Assembly: GCA_027604705.1 (NCBI GenBank)
Contig: JADHYV010000019.1
Coordinates: forward strand, 1 to 64,000
Length of the DNA stretch: 64,000 nt
Direction of reading: 5' to 3'
Source of the DNA: Allomyces arbusculus
Lineage: Eukaryota > Blastocladiomycota > Blastocladiomycetes > Blastocladiales > Blastocladiaceae
Shown here: in pieces, positions 55,134-64,000 of the stretch
Layout: each line of letters starts with the position of its first letter
How positions within the stretch are numbered: position 1 is the stretch's first letter
Position numbers and translations under genes: made by a program
The notes under the pieces: generated by a model
Database searches by the model: none
Told to the model about the DNA's origin: nothing
What the model saw: only the letters and a program-made list of their open reading frames with translations

Positions 55134-55991
55134 CTATTGATCTGCTGGTACACTCGTCTTGTCGGCCTCGCCATTCGCGTGCAACTCCTGCATCCTCGCC
55201 TGCAACCGCTTGAGCACGCGGTCGTATTTCGCGATGCTCGCGTCCTGCGCGGCAAGCTGGTCCCGCAGCGACTCCAGGTAGGCCTCGTCCGACAAGGCGC
55301 GCACGGGCAACCACGTCGTGTGCACAAGCACGTCGTGCACTTGCGCCGATACGCTCTCCCACAACCCCGGCGCCCTCGGCTCCGGTACGTCGGGAGCACG
55401 CACGCCCTCGTCGGTCACGACGAGCCCCTGCTGTTTCGCGCGCCAGAGGAGCGCGTCCTGCCGCGCGTGTCGACCCCACGTCACAACGAGTTGCCCGGTC
55501 CCAGCGAGCAAGCCGGCGATGAGCGAAGCCGGGATCGCGGTGCGCGGGCCATGCACGAGCGTTGTTGTCACGGCGCCGGTCGCGAGCCCCGCGGCGGTCG
55601 ACGCGAGCAGGTGGTGCCGATTGAGGACGACGGGTTTGCGCGGTTGGTTGGCGTCAAGGGTCGCGAAGTGCGCGGCGATTTCCTTTCGTGCAGCTATGAT
55701 ACGATCAGGATCAGCGGTTCGCGCAGGGATGGGTTCCGTTCGCGTTGGTGCAGTCGAGTACCAACCGAAAAACGCAAAGCTCACGGCGCCCCACATGAAG
55801 CACATGTTGGCGGCGGTGGGCGCGACGGGCAGACGGCGTGCCGATCCGACCGCAGCGCCCACGACGGCGCCGACGAGGCCCGTGCGCGCCGAGTTCTTGA
55901 CGACATCGGTGTAGGTGTTGGATGCGGCGGTTGTGGCGAGTTGGCGCTGCTGCGACATGGACGGTGGCGGGTCGGAATTGCTGCTGGACAT
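55134..55991 (-). CDS. Small multi-pass membrane protein, unknown
   Basis: Single-exon frame of 285 residues from ATG 55991 (MSSSNSDPPPSMSQQRQ); the frame is open further upstream but that part looks like leader. Three or four hydrophobic segments are visible: ARTGLVGAVVGAAVGSARR with alternating glycines; AANMCFMWGAVSFAFFGWY; LLASTAAGLATGAVTTTLVH; and IPASLIAGLLAGTGQLVVTW. Glycine-spaced helices of this kind are common in mitochondrial inner-membrane proteins of the Tim17/Tim23 style, but no family signature is present. The C-terminal 80 residues are soluble and end in a coiled coil (SLRDQLAAQDASIAKYDRVL, then KRLQARMQELHANG). Function unknown. The DNA methyltransferase gene converges on it with 154 bp between stops, and the NAC alpha gene starts 336 bp away on the other side. 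Confidence 0.75.
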   Translation of the reverse strand: MSSSNSDPPPSMSQQRQLATTAASNTYTDVVKNSARTGLVGAVVGAAVGSARRLPVAPTAANMCFMWGAVSFAFFGWYSTAPTRTEPIPARTADPDRIIAARKEIAAHFATLDANQPRKPVVLNRHHLLASTAAGLATGAVTTTLVHGPRTAIPASLIAGLLAGTGQLVVTWGRHARQDALLWRAKQQGLVVTDEGVRAPDVPEPRAPGLWESVSAQVHDVLVHTTWLPVRALSDEAYLESLRDQLAAQDASIAKYDRVLKRLQARMQELHANGEADKTSVPADQ

Positions 55992-56327
55992 GGGGTTGCT
56001 GATGCTGTTGCTGCTGTTGGTCGCGCTGGATTGTTGGCAGATTGGTGGTCGTTGGACGGTCGGAGCTGCCGTTGTCGCTGTGGTTGTTGGCCGGCGTTCG
56101 TGATCAGCGCCCGGGCAGCAAGCAGTACAGCTCTCGCGTGACGTGGACGCGCGTGCCACTTCGCGCCGCGACGGACGTGGCAGGTCGGTCACGCGCCCAC
56201 ACGCGATTCGCCTTGCTGGCGCCGAGCTGCTTCGGTCGCGCGTGTCGAGCGCGCCCGTTTGTGATCTGATTTCGCTCACACCCCGCACGCTCGCCGTCGT
56301 CGATCCACCGCCACACCCCCCGCCACC
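55992..56327. promoter_or_regulatory. Divergent region, membrane protein / NAC alpha
   Basis: The 336 bp lie between head-to-head starts. It contains a short imperfect CAG/CTG cluster (ttgctgatgctgttgctgctgttgg near 55995-56020). The sequence just before the NAC alpha ATG is a C-rich pyrimidine tract (ccaccgccacaccccccgccacc), typical of a leader in a highly translated gene. Confidence 0.45.
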
Positions 56328-57169
56328 ATGCCCAAGAACAAGCAGCAGCAGCCCGCCGCCGCCGCGCCGCCCGCCGATGCGACCGTCGAGGACGTGCCCG
56401 AGACCGAGACGCGCGTGACCGAGGCCATTGGCGAGACGACGCACATTGACGAGGCCACCATCAAGCGCGCAACCGAGCTCGTGCGCGAGCAGGCACGCGC
56501 GCTTGATAAGACGCGCGGCGAGCGCAAGGCGCGCAAGGTCTTCGAGGGGCTCGGCCTCGTGCCAGTCGACGGCATCACGCGCGTCGTGTTCAAGCGCCCG
56601 CGCAACGTACGTTTGGCTTGCGTTGGGGTCAAGGATCGGCACGAGTGCGCGCGGAGCAGGAGACGGTGAGATCCCGACGCGTCGCGCTCAGTGACCGACC
56701 GACCGAATCGAGCCGACCGACGAGTCCCGAGTCTGATCCACGTCCTGATCCACCCTCTGAAACGATCTCATAGGAGCTCATCATCATTGCCGAGCCCGAG
56801 GTCTACAAGTCGGCCAACGCCGACGTCTACATCGTGCACGGCGTCGCGACCATGGGCAACGGCAACCTCTCGCCGCAGGCCATGATGGCCGAGCGCATGG
56901 CGCGCCAGCAGCACGCGCAGATGCTGCGTCAGGCCGCTGCGGGCGGGCATGCCGGCCACGTGCACGACGAAAACTGCAACCACGGCCATGCGCACGATGA
57001 GGAGGCGCCCGAGGCCGTTCCGGAGTCTGCCGCAGACGAGACCGAGTTTGACGCGGGCGATATCGAGCTCGTCATGAACCAGGGCAACGTGTCGCGGGAA
57101 AAGGCGATTGAGGCGCTGCGCAAGAACAAGGGGGACGCTGTCAACGCCCTGACCGAGCTGACCATTTAG
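56328..57169 (+). CDS. Nascent polypeptide-associated complex subunit alpha
   Basis: Ribosome-bound chaperone subunit that pairs with NAC beta at the exit tunnel. Two exons (56328-56606 and 56774-57169; intron of 167 nt) join in phase to 224 residues. After an acidic Ala/Pro N-terminus, the NAC domain begins at about 60 with the basic ribosome-contact patch GERKARKVFEGLG. It continues PVDGITRVVFKRPRN, then across the intron ELIIIAEPEVYKS and ADVYIVHGVATM. The UBA domain closes the protein (DIELVMNQGNVSREKAIEAL, then KNKGDAVNALTELTI). Between the two lies an unusual His-rich insert, GGHAGHVHDENCNHGHAHDE, at about residues 155-175, which could bind a divalent metal. Otherwise length and order match the family. 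The ATG has an optimal gccaccATG context, as expected of an abundant protein. Confidence 0.96.
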
Positions 57170-57428
57170 ATGGGGGTTGATTGCTTCGAGCGTGTTGTGT
57201 CGTTGCCATTTTTTCTTGTGCCAGAACACAGAGTGCCTTGTTGTGGTCAATTAGCTGTCGTCTTGCCCTCTTTGCTGACCACTTTGACAGAAAGCAACGA
57301 AAGCAGGGGCAAAACACAATCTCTGTATGGATCCGAGGCTCGGGTAAGCATTCCTTGGCCATCCTCATCATCCTCCAACATCCCCACCACATGACGTCGC
57401 ACCGCAACGCGACCGGCACCGTGTTCCC

Positions 57429-59544
57429 TCACAGCTCGAGGTCCAGCTTCGGCCCGGCCGCCCACAGATCCTTGATCGACACCTTAGCATCAGTCGCGTC
57501 ATCCCCCGCCCCCACGGCCGCCGACGTCCCCGCCAAAATCGCGGCCATATCCACGTTCCCTGCCGCGGCCGCCGCAGTCCTAAAACTGACCACTTCCTGG
57601 CGCGCGCCATACCGACCGAAATTCTGCCGCGTATTCGCCTCGGCCGCACGCACGGCGCGCGCGGGTCGCAGATCATGGTTCTGCGAATCGGCTAGCGCCT
57701 GAATCGACTCGAGCTGGTCGTTCAGTCGCGCGACTTCGTCGTGGTTGCCCGCCGAAAGTGCAACGGTACGTTGCCGCAAGAGGTCGGCTTTCTCGAGCGC
57801 CAGGTTCCGTGGCGCCGCTGCGAGCTCGCGCTTTTGCTTGATCATGTCGCCAATCTCCTTGTCGGAGAAGACGTGCGCCGAGGCCTTGGCGAGGGCCGCG
57901 GCCTTGTCGGCAGCGAAATCCTGGGTCGGCAGGTCGACGCCTTCATGCTCGCACGTGATTTTCCACCGGTTGAATTCGGCCTGAGAGGGGGGGGGGGGGG
58001 GGGGGTAGCAGAAAGTGGTCAGTTGCGATGGGTGAGGAGGAGACTGGGCCCTGCCCTCCCGTGCGTGTAGGTACCTCGGTGAAGGGCGAGTTCGAGACGA
58101 CGTCCCCGAGGAACTGGGACTCGGCCTTGCCGTGCTTGAGGATAAAGGCCTTGTTGGTCTTGACACGCTGGATCAAGTAGACGCGCTTGTACGTGACAAT
58201 CTCTAGAGAGATTCGGGCACCAATTTCGGTGAGCAACGTGGGTGAGAAGGAGTCTTCCATCAAGTGGGTTCCGACGGACCCTTGATCTGCGCGACACGAT
58301 ACTGCGGCTGGCCCTGTTTGTTGTTACCGACGCGCAGCCGCACAAAGATATCTGATCCATGGCGCCAGGGTTAACATCGTGCTCGACGTAAGTCGCATGC
58401 CACCAAGACAAACGCACCGGTCGCCAAATCCTCAAAGAACGAGGCATAGCACCATTTTTCAATCTCGTCGCGCGTGAGCTGAATCCGGCGAAGGTCGCTA
58501 TACGTGACGCTCGCGGGCACGTGCCGCCGCTTGGCCGCTGGTGGCGATGGCGGTGAGAGGTCGCGGCGGTGGCGGTCCGAAGTCGTGGGTCGACGCGACG
58601 ACTGTGACGTGGACGAGGGACGTCGGTACCGGTCGTCGTTGTCGTCGCGGTACTCGTCGTCGTCATAGTCGGAACTGGCGGCGACGCGACCACGATGGCC
58701 ACGGTCGCTGCGGTCGCGGTACTCGCCGTCCGAGTCGTCGTCGTCGGAGAGGGCGCGGCGCGAGCGTGATTTCTGACAGTGGTATAGGTGGATAAGTTGG
58801 ACGTGGAATTCGACAGCGAAGGTAGAGAGGAAGGGGGAAAGCGCGAACCTCCGACTTGCGCTTCTCTTCGCGCTTGTCCTTGAGTGCCTCGAGCTTGCGC
58901 TTGGTCTCGAGCTTGGCCTTGTCGGTGCGGCGCGTGTTTTCTGACGACAGCCGCTGCGACTCACGCAGTTTTTCCTGCAGCAGCCGCTTTTCCTTGAGCC
59001 GGTCAAGCTAATGTAGAGTGTGGTCAGCTCCATTTCTCGCTTGCGCGAGCTCGTGCTACGTGAAAGAACGCACCTGGTCCTCGCGTTCCGCGAGAATCTT
59101 TTCGCGCTCGAGTTCCGGCAAAGCATCGAGTCGACGGCGGTCCTCATCGTCCCCCATGCGGTCAGCCGCCCACTGGTCAATCGTGGCCTCGTCGTAACGG
59201 CCTGCGGCGCCCGACCAGGTCGAGTCGCGGTAGCCATCCGAGTCACTGCCGCGAGCGCGGTCGTCGTCGTCGCTCCTGGTGATATTGCTGGTCAGCGCAT
59301 GCGTGCAGAACCTCCATCCGGCCAGTGAACTTGATGCTTACCCGGCCGGTGCGCGCGCGCGCTTGCGCTTTCTCGAGCGGGCATTGGTATCGGGTGACGC
59401 GGGCAGCGGTGAAGACGAGGAAGAGAGTGGTTCAGCGCCCATAATGTTGCCGTCGGTGCCAACAGCAGCGGTGGGCCCGCCGCCGACCAGCGCAAGAATC
59501 TCGTCGTTGAGCGCGGGGTCGTCGTCAGAGTACTGGTAGGCCAT
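57429..59544 (-). CDS. RTF1: Paf1-complex subunit Rtf1
   Basis: Elongation factor linking RNA polymerase II to histone H2B ubiquitination. Seven exons (59544-59342, 59275-59074, 59007-58849, 58772-58418, 58351-58280, 58202-58075, 57980-57429) join in phase to 556 residues, near yeast Rtf1 (558). The acidic N-terminus (YQYSDDDPALNDEILALV) is followed by a basic patch. The histone-modification region comes next (ATIDQWAADRMGDDEDRRR, then LDALPELEREKILAERED). A helix RLKEKRLLQEKLRESQRLSS and an SR/DY-rich stretch follow. The Plus3 domain spans three exons: LRRIQLTRDEIEKWCYASFF, DIFVRLRVGNNKQG, YRVAQIKEIVTYKRVYLIQ, then LKHGKAESQFLGDVVSN. It is the Spt5-binding module. A C-terminal helix follows (DMIKQKRELAAAPRNLALEK). 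The last intron contains an approximately 21-G run on the plus strand, a pure C tract before the acceptor. Confidence 0.95.
57984..58005. repeat. Homopolymer G tract in an RTF1 intron
   Basis: About 21 consecutive G on the plus strand are C in the transcript. They form the polypyrimidine tract immediately before the last RTF1 acceptor (CTCTCAG). The exact length may be unreliable because sequencing of such runs is error-prone. Confidence 0.9.
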
Positions 59545-59829
59545 GTTGAGCGTGCGAGCTGGTTGCGGGGAGTGCGGCCGCGGGGGAGCGCGTTGTGAGG
59601 AAGGATTGCTCGAGCGAAAATGAGGAGAGCAACGAGACAACGCCGTTTGTTGGCACGTTTCCGAAGGGAAGGACGTGGTGTGGCCTGCCACTGACGTGGA
59701 TCTCAATGGGCCAGCAGACTGTCGCGCCGCCGCCGACTCGGTCGTCGACGTCGACGTGAATATCGACGATCGGGAAATATTGCCTGCCACGGGCGGCAGT
59801 GCTCTGCAACCGCCCGCACACTTGCCGCC

Positions 59830-62800
59830 ATGGACAGCGCACCCCGCCGCCCGGACGCGTCACGCCCGCGCAAGCGCACGTCCACCGCCGACGATGCCTG
59901 GGCCAGCTCCACGCCGGCAACGGCAGCCTCACGCACCAATGCTGCCGCACCGGCCAATGGCGCTCGTGCGTCGCGATCGGCCTCTCCCGCACCATCCTCT
60001 CGCCCGTCCTCGGCCGCGAGCCTACCCATGCCGCAGGGCAAGCGCGCGCGCACCGAGCCACCGTCGAAGCCCAAGACTCCCGTCGTGATTGACATCATGT
60101 CGAGCGACGACGAGGTCGATGCGGAGCCGAACAGTACGACAACTGCGGCGCCAAAGGCATCGCTCTCGGCTGCTGAGGTGGCTACTGCCGAGCTTGCCGC
60201 AGGGACCGTCAACGTTAACGGCTCCAATCCTTCGCGCACCGCGAGTGCACGTTGTGCGTCGGCGCTCGCCACGAGTTTGGCACTGCAAGCTGGCGACGAC
60301 CAGGTGCTGCTTGCCCTCTTCACAACCTTGGCCGACTCGACCCTGTCCTCCTCCACCCACCACCGCGCGCAATGGCACCATGTCGCCGGTCAGTACTTGG
60401 GCCATGCGAATCCGCGTGTGCGTGAAGCTGCGTGTACCGCTCTCTTGTGTCTGCACGAGGCGCGCGGCACAACCAATACCTTGGACGCGGCGCTCTACTC
60501 GCACGTTGCCACGTCGGTGATCGTCGACAAGGATGCGCTCGTGCGCAAAGCCGCGATCCCCCTCCTGCGGTATTTTTCCATACCCATCGACCATCTATGA
60601 CCACCACATATCCCGGCACAGTCACTCTGGACGAGAAGTCGGAGCGACACAACAACGACACCATTAACAAAATCCGCTGAGCTGCCATTGTGCCCGCACC
60701 AACGTAGAGCGTTTGCGCAAACCTACCCAAGCGAACCGAGCCCGCTCGACCCGCCGTCGCGCTCCACGGGACTAGCAAACAAGCCGAATACGTTGGTTGC
60801 CGACGCGTTTTGCCGGGTTTGCGACCGTGTCATCAACGACACGTCGGTAGACATTCGCCGCGCGGTATGCTCTGACCAGTCTAGTTTTTTGCTCAGTATC
60901 GTTGATCGCACGACTCAATGTCTGCACGGCTCATCTCTACAGGCGGCACTCGAACTCGGCGAGTTCCCGCTCGTGCCCAAGGACCTGCTTCTGCAGACGC
61001 TCTCAAAAAAGGCCCTTGCGCGAAACGACGGAAGCAATGCGCAAGACAGCCAGCTCGCCGACTCGTGGCAGCGGTACGCGGGCGCGTTTGTACATGCGAC
61101 CGAGGACGAGTTTCAGGAAGTGCGACATGCCGCCCTTGGTACGTCTACGTTCGCTTCGCTGCGTGCTTTGTGTTTTGTTGTGCTCTTCCCTCGCTTGCGC
61201 TCACTCTTACCGCCCACCTTCCCTGCGCCAGACGCAATCGCCAAACTCGGCGCGCAGCACCGTGAATTCGCCGCCGAGGCCGTCGACTTTCTCGTCGACA
61301 TGTCGAACGACGAAGTGCAGGACATTCGCAACCGCGCCATCGACGTCTTGACGACCATAAGCTCGACGGCGCCGATTAAGCTCTCGCGCACCGACATCGA
61401 AGATTTCAGCGACTTGTTCCACGACCCGACTCCCGTGATCCGGCACCGGCTCTACCAGTTTTTGGGGACCGTACGGTACGACTCGTGCGAGGCGCTCAAG
61501 GTCGTGATTGGGAAGCTGCGGCAGAACTTGAACGATGTGCCGGGGGACATCCAAGAGCTGATGCGCACGTTCAAGGATGTCGCGGTTGTGAATGGCGACC
61601 TCGTAGGTACGCTTGCCCGGGTTTCGTCCATCGTTGCAGGCCGTCCATTTGCTGACTTGACTTCGGCTTGCAGCACAAGACGCGCACATGATCCTCAAGC
61701 TCGACCCGCGCTTTCTTCGCAAGGAGTTCCGCGTCGACGAAGTGCAACGTGCGTCTCCGCCCCACCCATAGCCTCCTCCCGCTCGTTTTCAGCACCTCAT
61801 CACGCTGTTCCGTTTGTCTCCCGGTAGAGGTGGCCCCCCTCGTCCTCGTCTACAACGCCGCGCGCACCCGGCCGATGCTCTTGCGCACCCTGCCCAAGTT
61901 CATGCTGCGCATGACGGCTTTTCTCGACCGTGCCTACCCGGGGTGCTTTGCTCCCGTCCATGGCCGCCCGGCACGTGCCGACGCGTCGAACCAGGTCGTG
62001 ATGGGTGCATTGACCAAGTTTCTGAACTCGGTGACGGAACAGACGGCGTTGGCCAAATTAGTCGAGGCGAACGCGCTCGGGTTCGTCTTTTGTGACGATC
62101 GCACCCATCGATCATGACCAGTACTGACCATTCATCTTTGTTTTGCGCAGATCCGAACCCAACCCGCCGCCGCACGTCGCTTTCCTGCACGACCTGCTGC
62201 ACCTGCACCTTGACGCGGCCACGGCGTCCGCTGGGGACCTCTGGCCAGTCACGCAGATCCGCGACCGCGCGGCACGCGTTGCGACGCTGTACACGGCGGC
62301 CAACTCGGCTGGGACCGCCATCGACATCGCTGCCGCCCTCACCCCCCTCCGCGCCCTTGTTTCCACCGCCACGAGCAGCACGGCCATCTCGACCCCACTC
62401 GACCTGCGCCGCGCCGCCGTCGCCGCCACCCGCGCCTTCCAACTTCCCGACATTACGCACGTCACCAAATCCGCCGTGCATATCGCCGTGATTCACCCTG
62501 TGCGGGCCGTGGCCGCGCACGATGCGGTCCGTGCCGCGCCGCTGCTCCCGCTCGAAATCGTGCTGGAACTCGCCGTGAACGTGCCGAGCAAGGCCAACGC
62601 GGTCGTTGTCCGCACACGGTTCCCGGATCGGAGCGACGAGTACGTGCCCGCGGCGCCGCGAGAGGGAAGTGGGGACGTGCCGTGGCGGACGGCGGTGCGG
62701 GTCGCGCCGCGCGCGTGGCGTGATCCAGGATGTGTGAGACTCGCGGCCGGGTGGTTGGTGCAGGAAGAGGGCGTGGAGGAGCGGTTTGTGGTGGGGTCGG

Positions 62801-62835
62801 AAGAGGTGGAAGTGTGGGTCGCGTTCACGGCGTAG
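59830..62835 (+). CDS. INTS4: Integrator complex subunit 4
   Basis: HEAT-repeat scaffold that, with INTS9 and INTS11, forms the cleavage module of the Integrator complex acting on RNA polymerase II transcripts. Seven exons (59830-60569, 60708-60864, 60943-61138, 61232-61606, 61674-61748, 61828-62080, 62151-62835) close in phase to 826 residues; human INTS4 has 963. The first 120 residues are disordered with KRARTEPPSKPKTP and an acidic VIDIMSSDDE segment. HEAT repeats then run from about 170 to 480 (NPRVREAACTALLCLHEARG, DALVRKAAIPLLR, DEVQDIRNRAIDVLTTISST). The family signature MILKLDPRFLRKEFRVDEVQ, then LVLVYNAARTRPMLLRTLP, follows. The beta-rich C-terminal domain has PLEIVLELAVNVPSKANAVV and ends EERFVVGSEEVEVWVAF. 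It shares a 285-bp divergent promoter with RTF1. Confidence 0.92.
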
Positions 62836-63464
62836 GGAGGGAGACGGGGCGCGACGAGGTGGGTGGAGTGGGACAGGGCGGGACGAGAAATTTGATATGG
62901 ACGGAGAGTGGCTCGATAGGGCCGGGCAAGGCGTCTTGTGGAATGAAAGGCGCTTGTTTTGTGCTGATTTGGCAGAGTGGGAGCGAGGACGTGTTCCAAC
63001 GTTTTCGCTCGACTTGATGGCGAGCATGATGGGGAATTACACCTGAACATGTCAGAGATGCCATGATGAATAACGTGACCAAAACTGAACTTGTTTTGTT
63101 GTCTGTCCAGTCTTTTGCCATGCACACCTCGCTGCTCACCCTCATCGTCTCCCCAGCCGCGCACTTGCCAACCTTCTCGCGCTCGTTCGCTCATTGTCGT
63201 CCATCGTCCAGTCCATTCCAATGCCGCGTCGGTCTCGCACTTGTAGTTGCGCTGCTCCAGTGCCGTTGTTACCGACTCCTTCGCAGCGCACAGCACGACT
63301 GACTGGCTGGCCGCATTGCAAGAATGACCATTCTTGCATTGTGGCCATCTGGGAAAGGTTTCTCGCCTTTTGTGGACGATCTGTAAATTTGGCGACCAAA
63401 CCAAAATGCGCGGAGCGGCAGCTAAATTCATGATACAAAATGCCCAAACCCGATCAATCGATCA
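62836..63464. other. Intergenic region between INTS4 and MMS19
   Basis: About 630 bp lie between facing stop codons. It has no protein-like frame. It contains a strong inverted repeat at 63317-63338 and an AT-rich stretch (about 63050-63110, and 63370-63440) that should include both 3' ends. Confidence 0.55.
63317..63338. repeat. Inverted repeat with 10-bp perfect arms
   Basis: TGCAAGAATG, a 2-bp spacer AC, then CATTCTTGCA. Symmetry extends outward with mismatches (ggccgca on the left, tgtggcc on the right), giving arms of about 19 bp. A hairpin in either transcript's 3' end is possible. Confidence 0.75.
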
Positions 63465-64000
63465 CTACTTGCCCACCATATACCACTTGGCGCGGCAATT
63501 CACAGCCTCGCGGCGCACCATGCGCTTTGGATCGTCGAGGGCCTGCCCGAGCCCTTTGAGGACCGCGCCCTTGACCGGGTGCAGCGCCGCGTACTTGAGC
63601 GCCGCCAATTCGCCGAGACACTGCAGCGCAGCGATGCGTACATGCTACCGGTACACGTCAGTTCCCCAGCTCTCGGTCAAAGCACAACCATGAGCATGGC
63701 GTACCATCGACTTGGCGCCCGCGGGCGTACTGAGCCGCATCAGGTGCGGCAACAATGATGTCAAGTGGTCCGTGACGACCTGCGGCGCGTCGTGCACAAT
63801 CATCGTGAACGTGGCCAGCGCTGTGCGCACGAGCTCGTCGTCTTGTGCGGCGCCTGGCGCCAGGGAATGCAGGAGCAGCGGGACGAGGTCCTTGATGGAG
63901 CTGAGCAGTACTTGCTGCGGCACGTTTTGCAAGAGGCATCCGAGCGCGAGCAGCGACACGTCCTTGTCTGTTGGTGGAAAAAAAAACGTGCGTGAGCGTG
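63465..64000 (-). CDS. MMS19: MMS19, C-terminal part (5' end outside the window)
   Basis: HEAT-repeat adaptor of the cytosolic iron-sulfur assembly machinery that delivers Fe-S clusters to DNA enzymes such as XPD-family helicases. The last two exons are visible: 63967-63705 and 63644-63465, separated by a 60-nt intron and in phase (GAKSM then HVRIAALQCLGEL). Recognisable family text includes SLLALGCLLQNVPQQVLLSS, then KDLVPLLLHSL, then TFTMIVHDAPQVVTDHLTSL, and the final HEAT RIAALQCLGELAALKYA. The typical end is KGLGQALDDPKRMVRREAVN, then CRAKWYMVGK and stop. An intron acceptor (CCAACAG) precedes 63967, so the gene continues to the right of the window and I cannot give its length. Confidence 0.88.

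Noticed and set aside
1-64000. Retroelements, DNA transposons, CRISPR arrays, tRNA and rRNA genes
   Set aside because: I looked for reverse transcriptase, integrase and transposase motifs, long terminal repeats, regularly spaced repeats and cloverleaf-like segments and found none I could support by eye; small RNA genes could still be missed without a covariance search.

Overview
The window reads as the left end of a chromosome from a GC-rich, intron-bearing eukaryote. It opens with about 350 bp of C-rich telomeric repeat (CCT followed by 2 to 7 A), then about 1.2 kb of subtelomeric sequence, and then densely packed single-copy housekeeping genes. Introns are short (mostly 60-100 nt, GT-AG). 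Intergenic gaps are usually under 1 kb, and neighbours are often divergent or convergent. Conventional myosin II, Rtf1 and a MUS81 nuclease, together with a probable flagellar basal-body protein and an Integrator subunit, suggest an early-diverging zoosporic fungus or a close opisthokont relative (chytrid or blastoclad-like). That placement is inference; no rRNA or mitochondrial marker is present.

Layout. 1-1531: telomere and subtelomere, with a degenerate 347-bp-period tandem duplication and a 25-bp perfect palindrome. 1532-8697 (-): myosin II heavy chain. 9552-14487: a disordered nuclear-type protein, a small helical protein, and a coiled-coil protein carrying five copies of a DLS-x2-E motif. 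14982-18054 (+): CHL1/DDX11 iron-sulfur helicase. 18157-26309 (-): a giant 2,689-residue Ser-rich protein, perhaps CEP350-like. 27092-27782 (-): SPT4. 28175-32063 (+): IBTK-like ankyrin/RCC1/BTB protein. 32570-34243 (-): seven-helix membrane protein with a polyproline tail. 35348-38783 (+): MUS81. 38784-40946: the longest gene-poor stretch, with a probable gene relic. 40947-43521 (-): BBOF1/CFAP157-like coiled coil. 43903-47496 (+): SPRY plus IQ-motif protein. 47679-48929 (-): syntaxin-16/Tlg2. 49630-51514 (-): RavA-like MoxR AAA+ ATPase. 52465-54979 (+): BAH-type cytosine DNA methyltransferase. 55134-55991 (-): small membrane protein. 56328-57169 (+): NAC alpha with a His-rich insert. 57429-59544 (-): RTF1. 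59830-62835 (+): INTS4. 63465-64000 (-): 3' part of MMS19.

The gene content is not an operon or a mobile island. Three themes recur by chance or linkage: transcription elongation and termination (SPT4, RTF1, INTS4), genome maintenance (CHL1, MUS81, MMS19; the first is an Fe-S enzyme and the last an Fe-S targeting factor), and membrane or cytoskeletal function (myosin II, basal-body-like proteins, Tlg2). I found no retroelement, DNA transposon, CRISPR array, rRNA or tRNA that I could support. Exon boundaries were chosen by eye from GT-AG sites, reading phase and family alignment from memory. Every multi-exon model given with a length closes in phase. The remaining doubts are stated in the entries: the third MUS81 intron, the MoxR intron and the 3' end of the SPRY/IQ gene.
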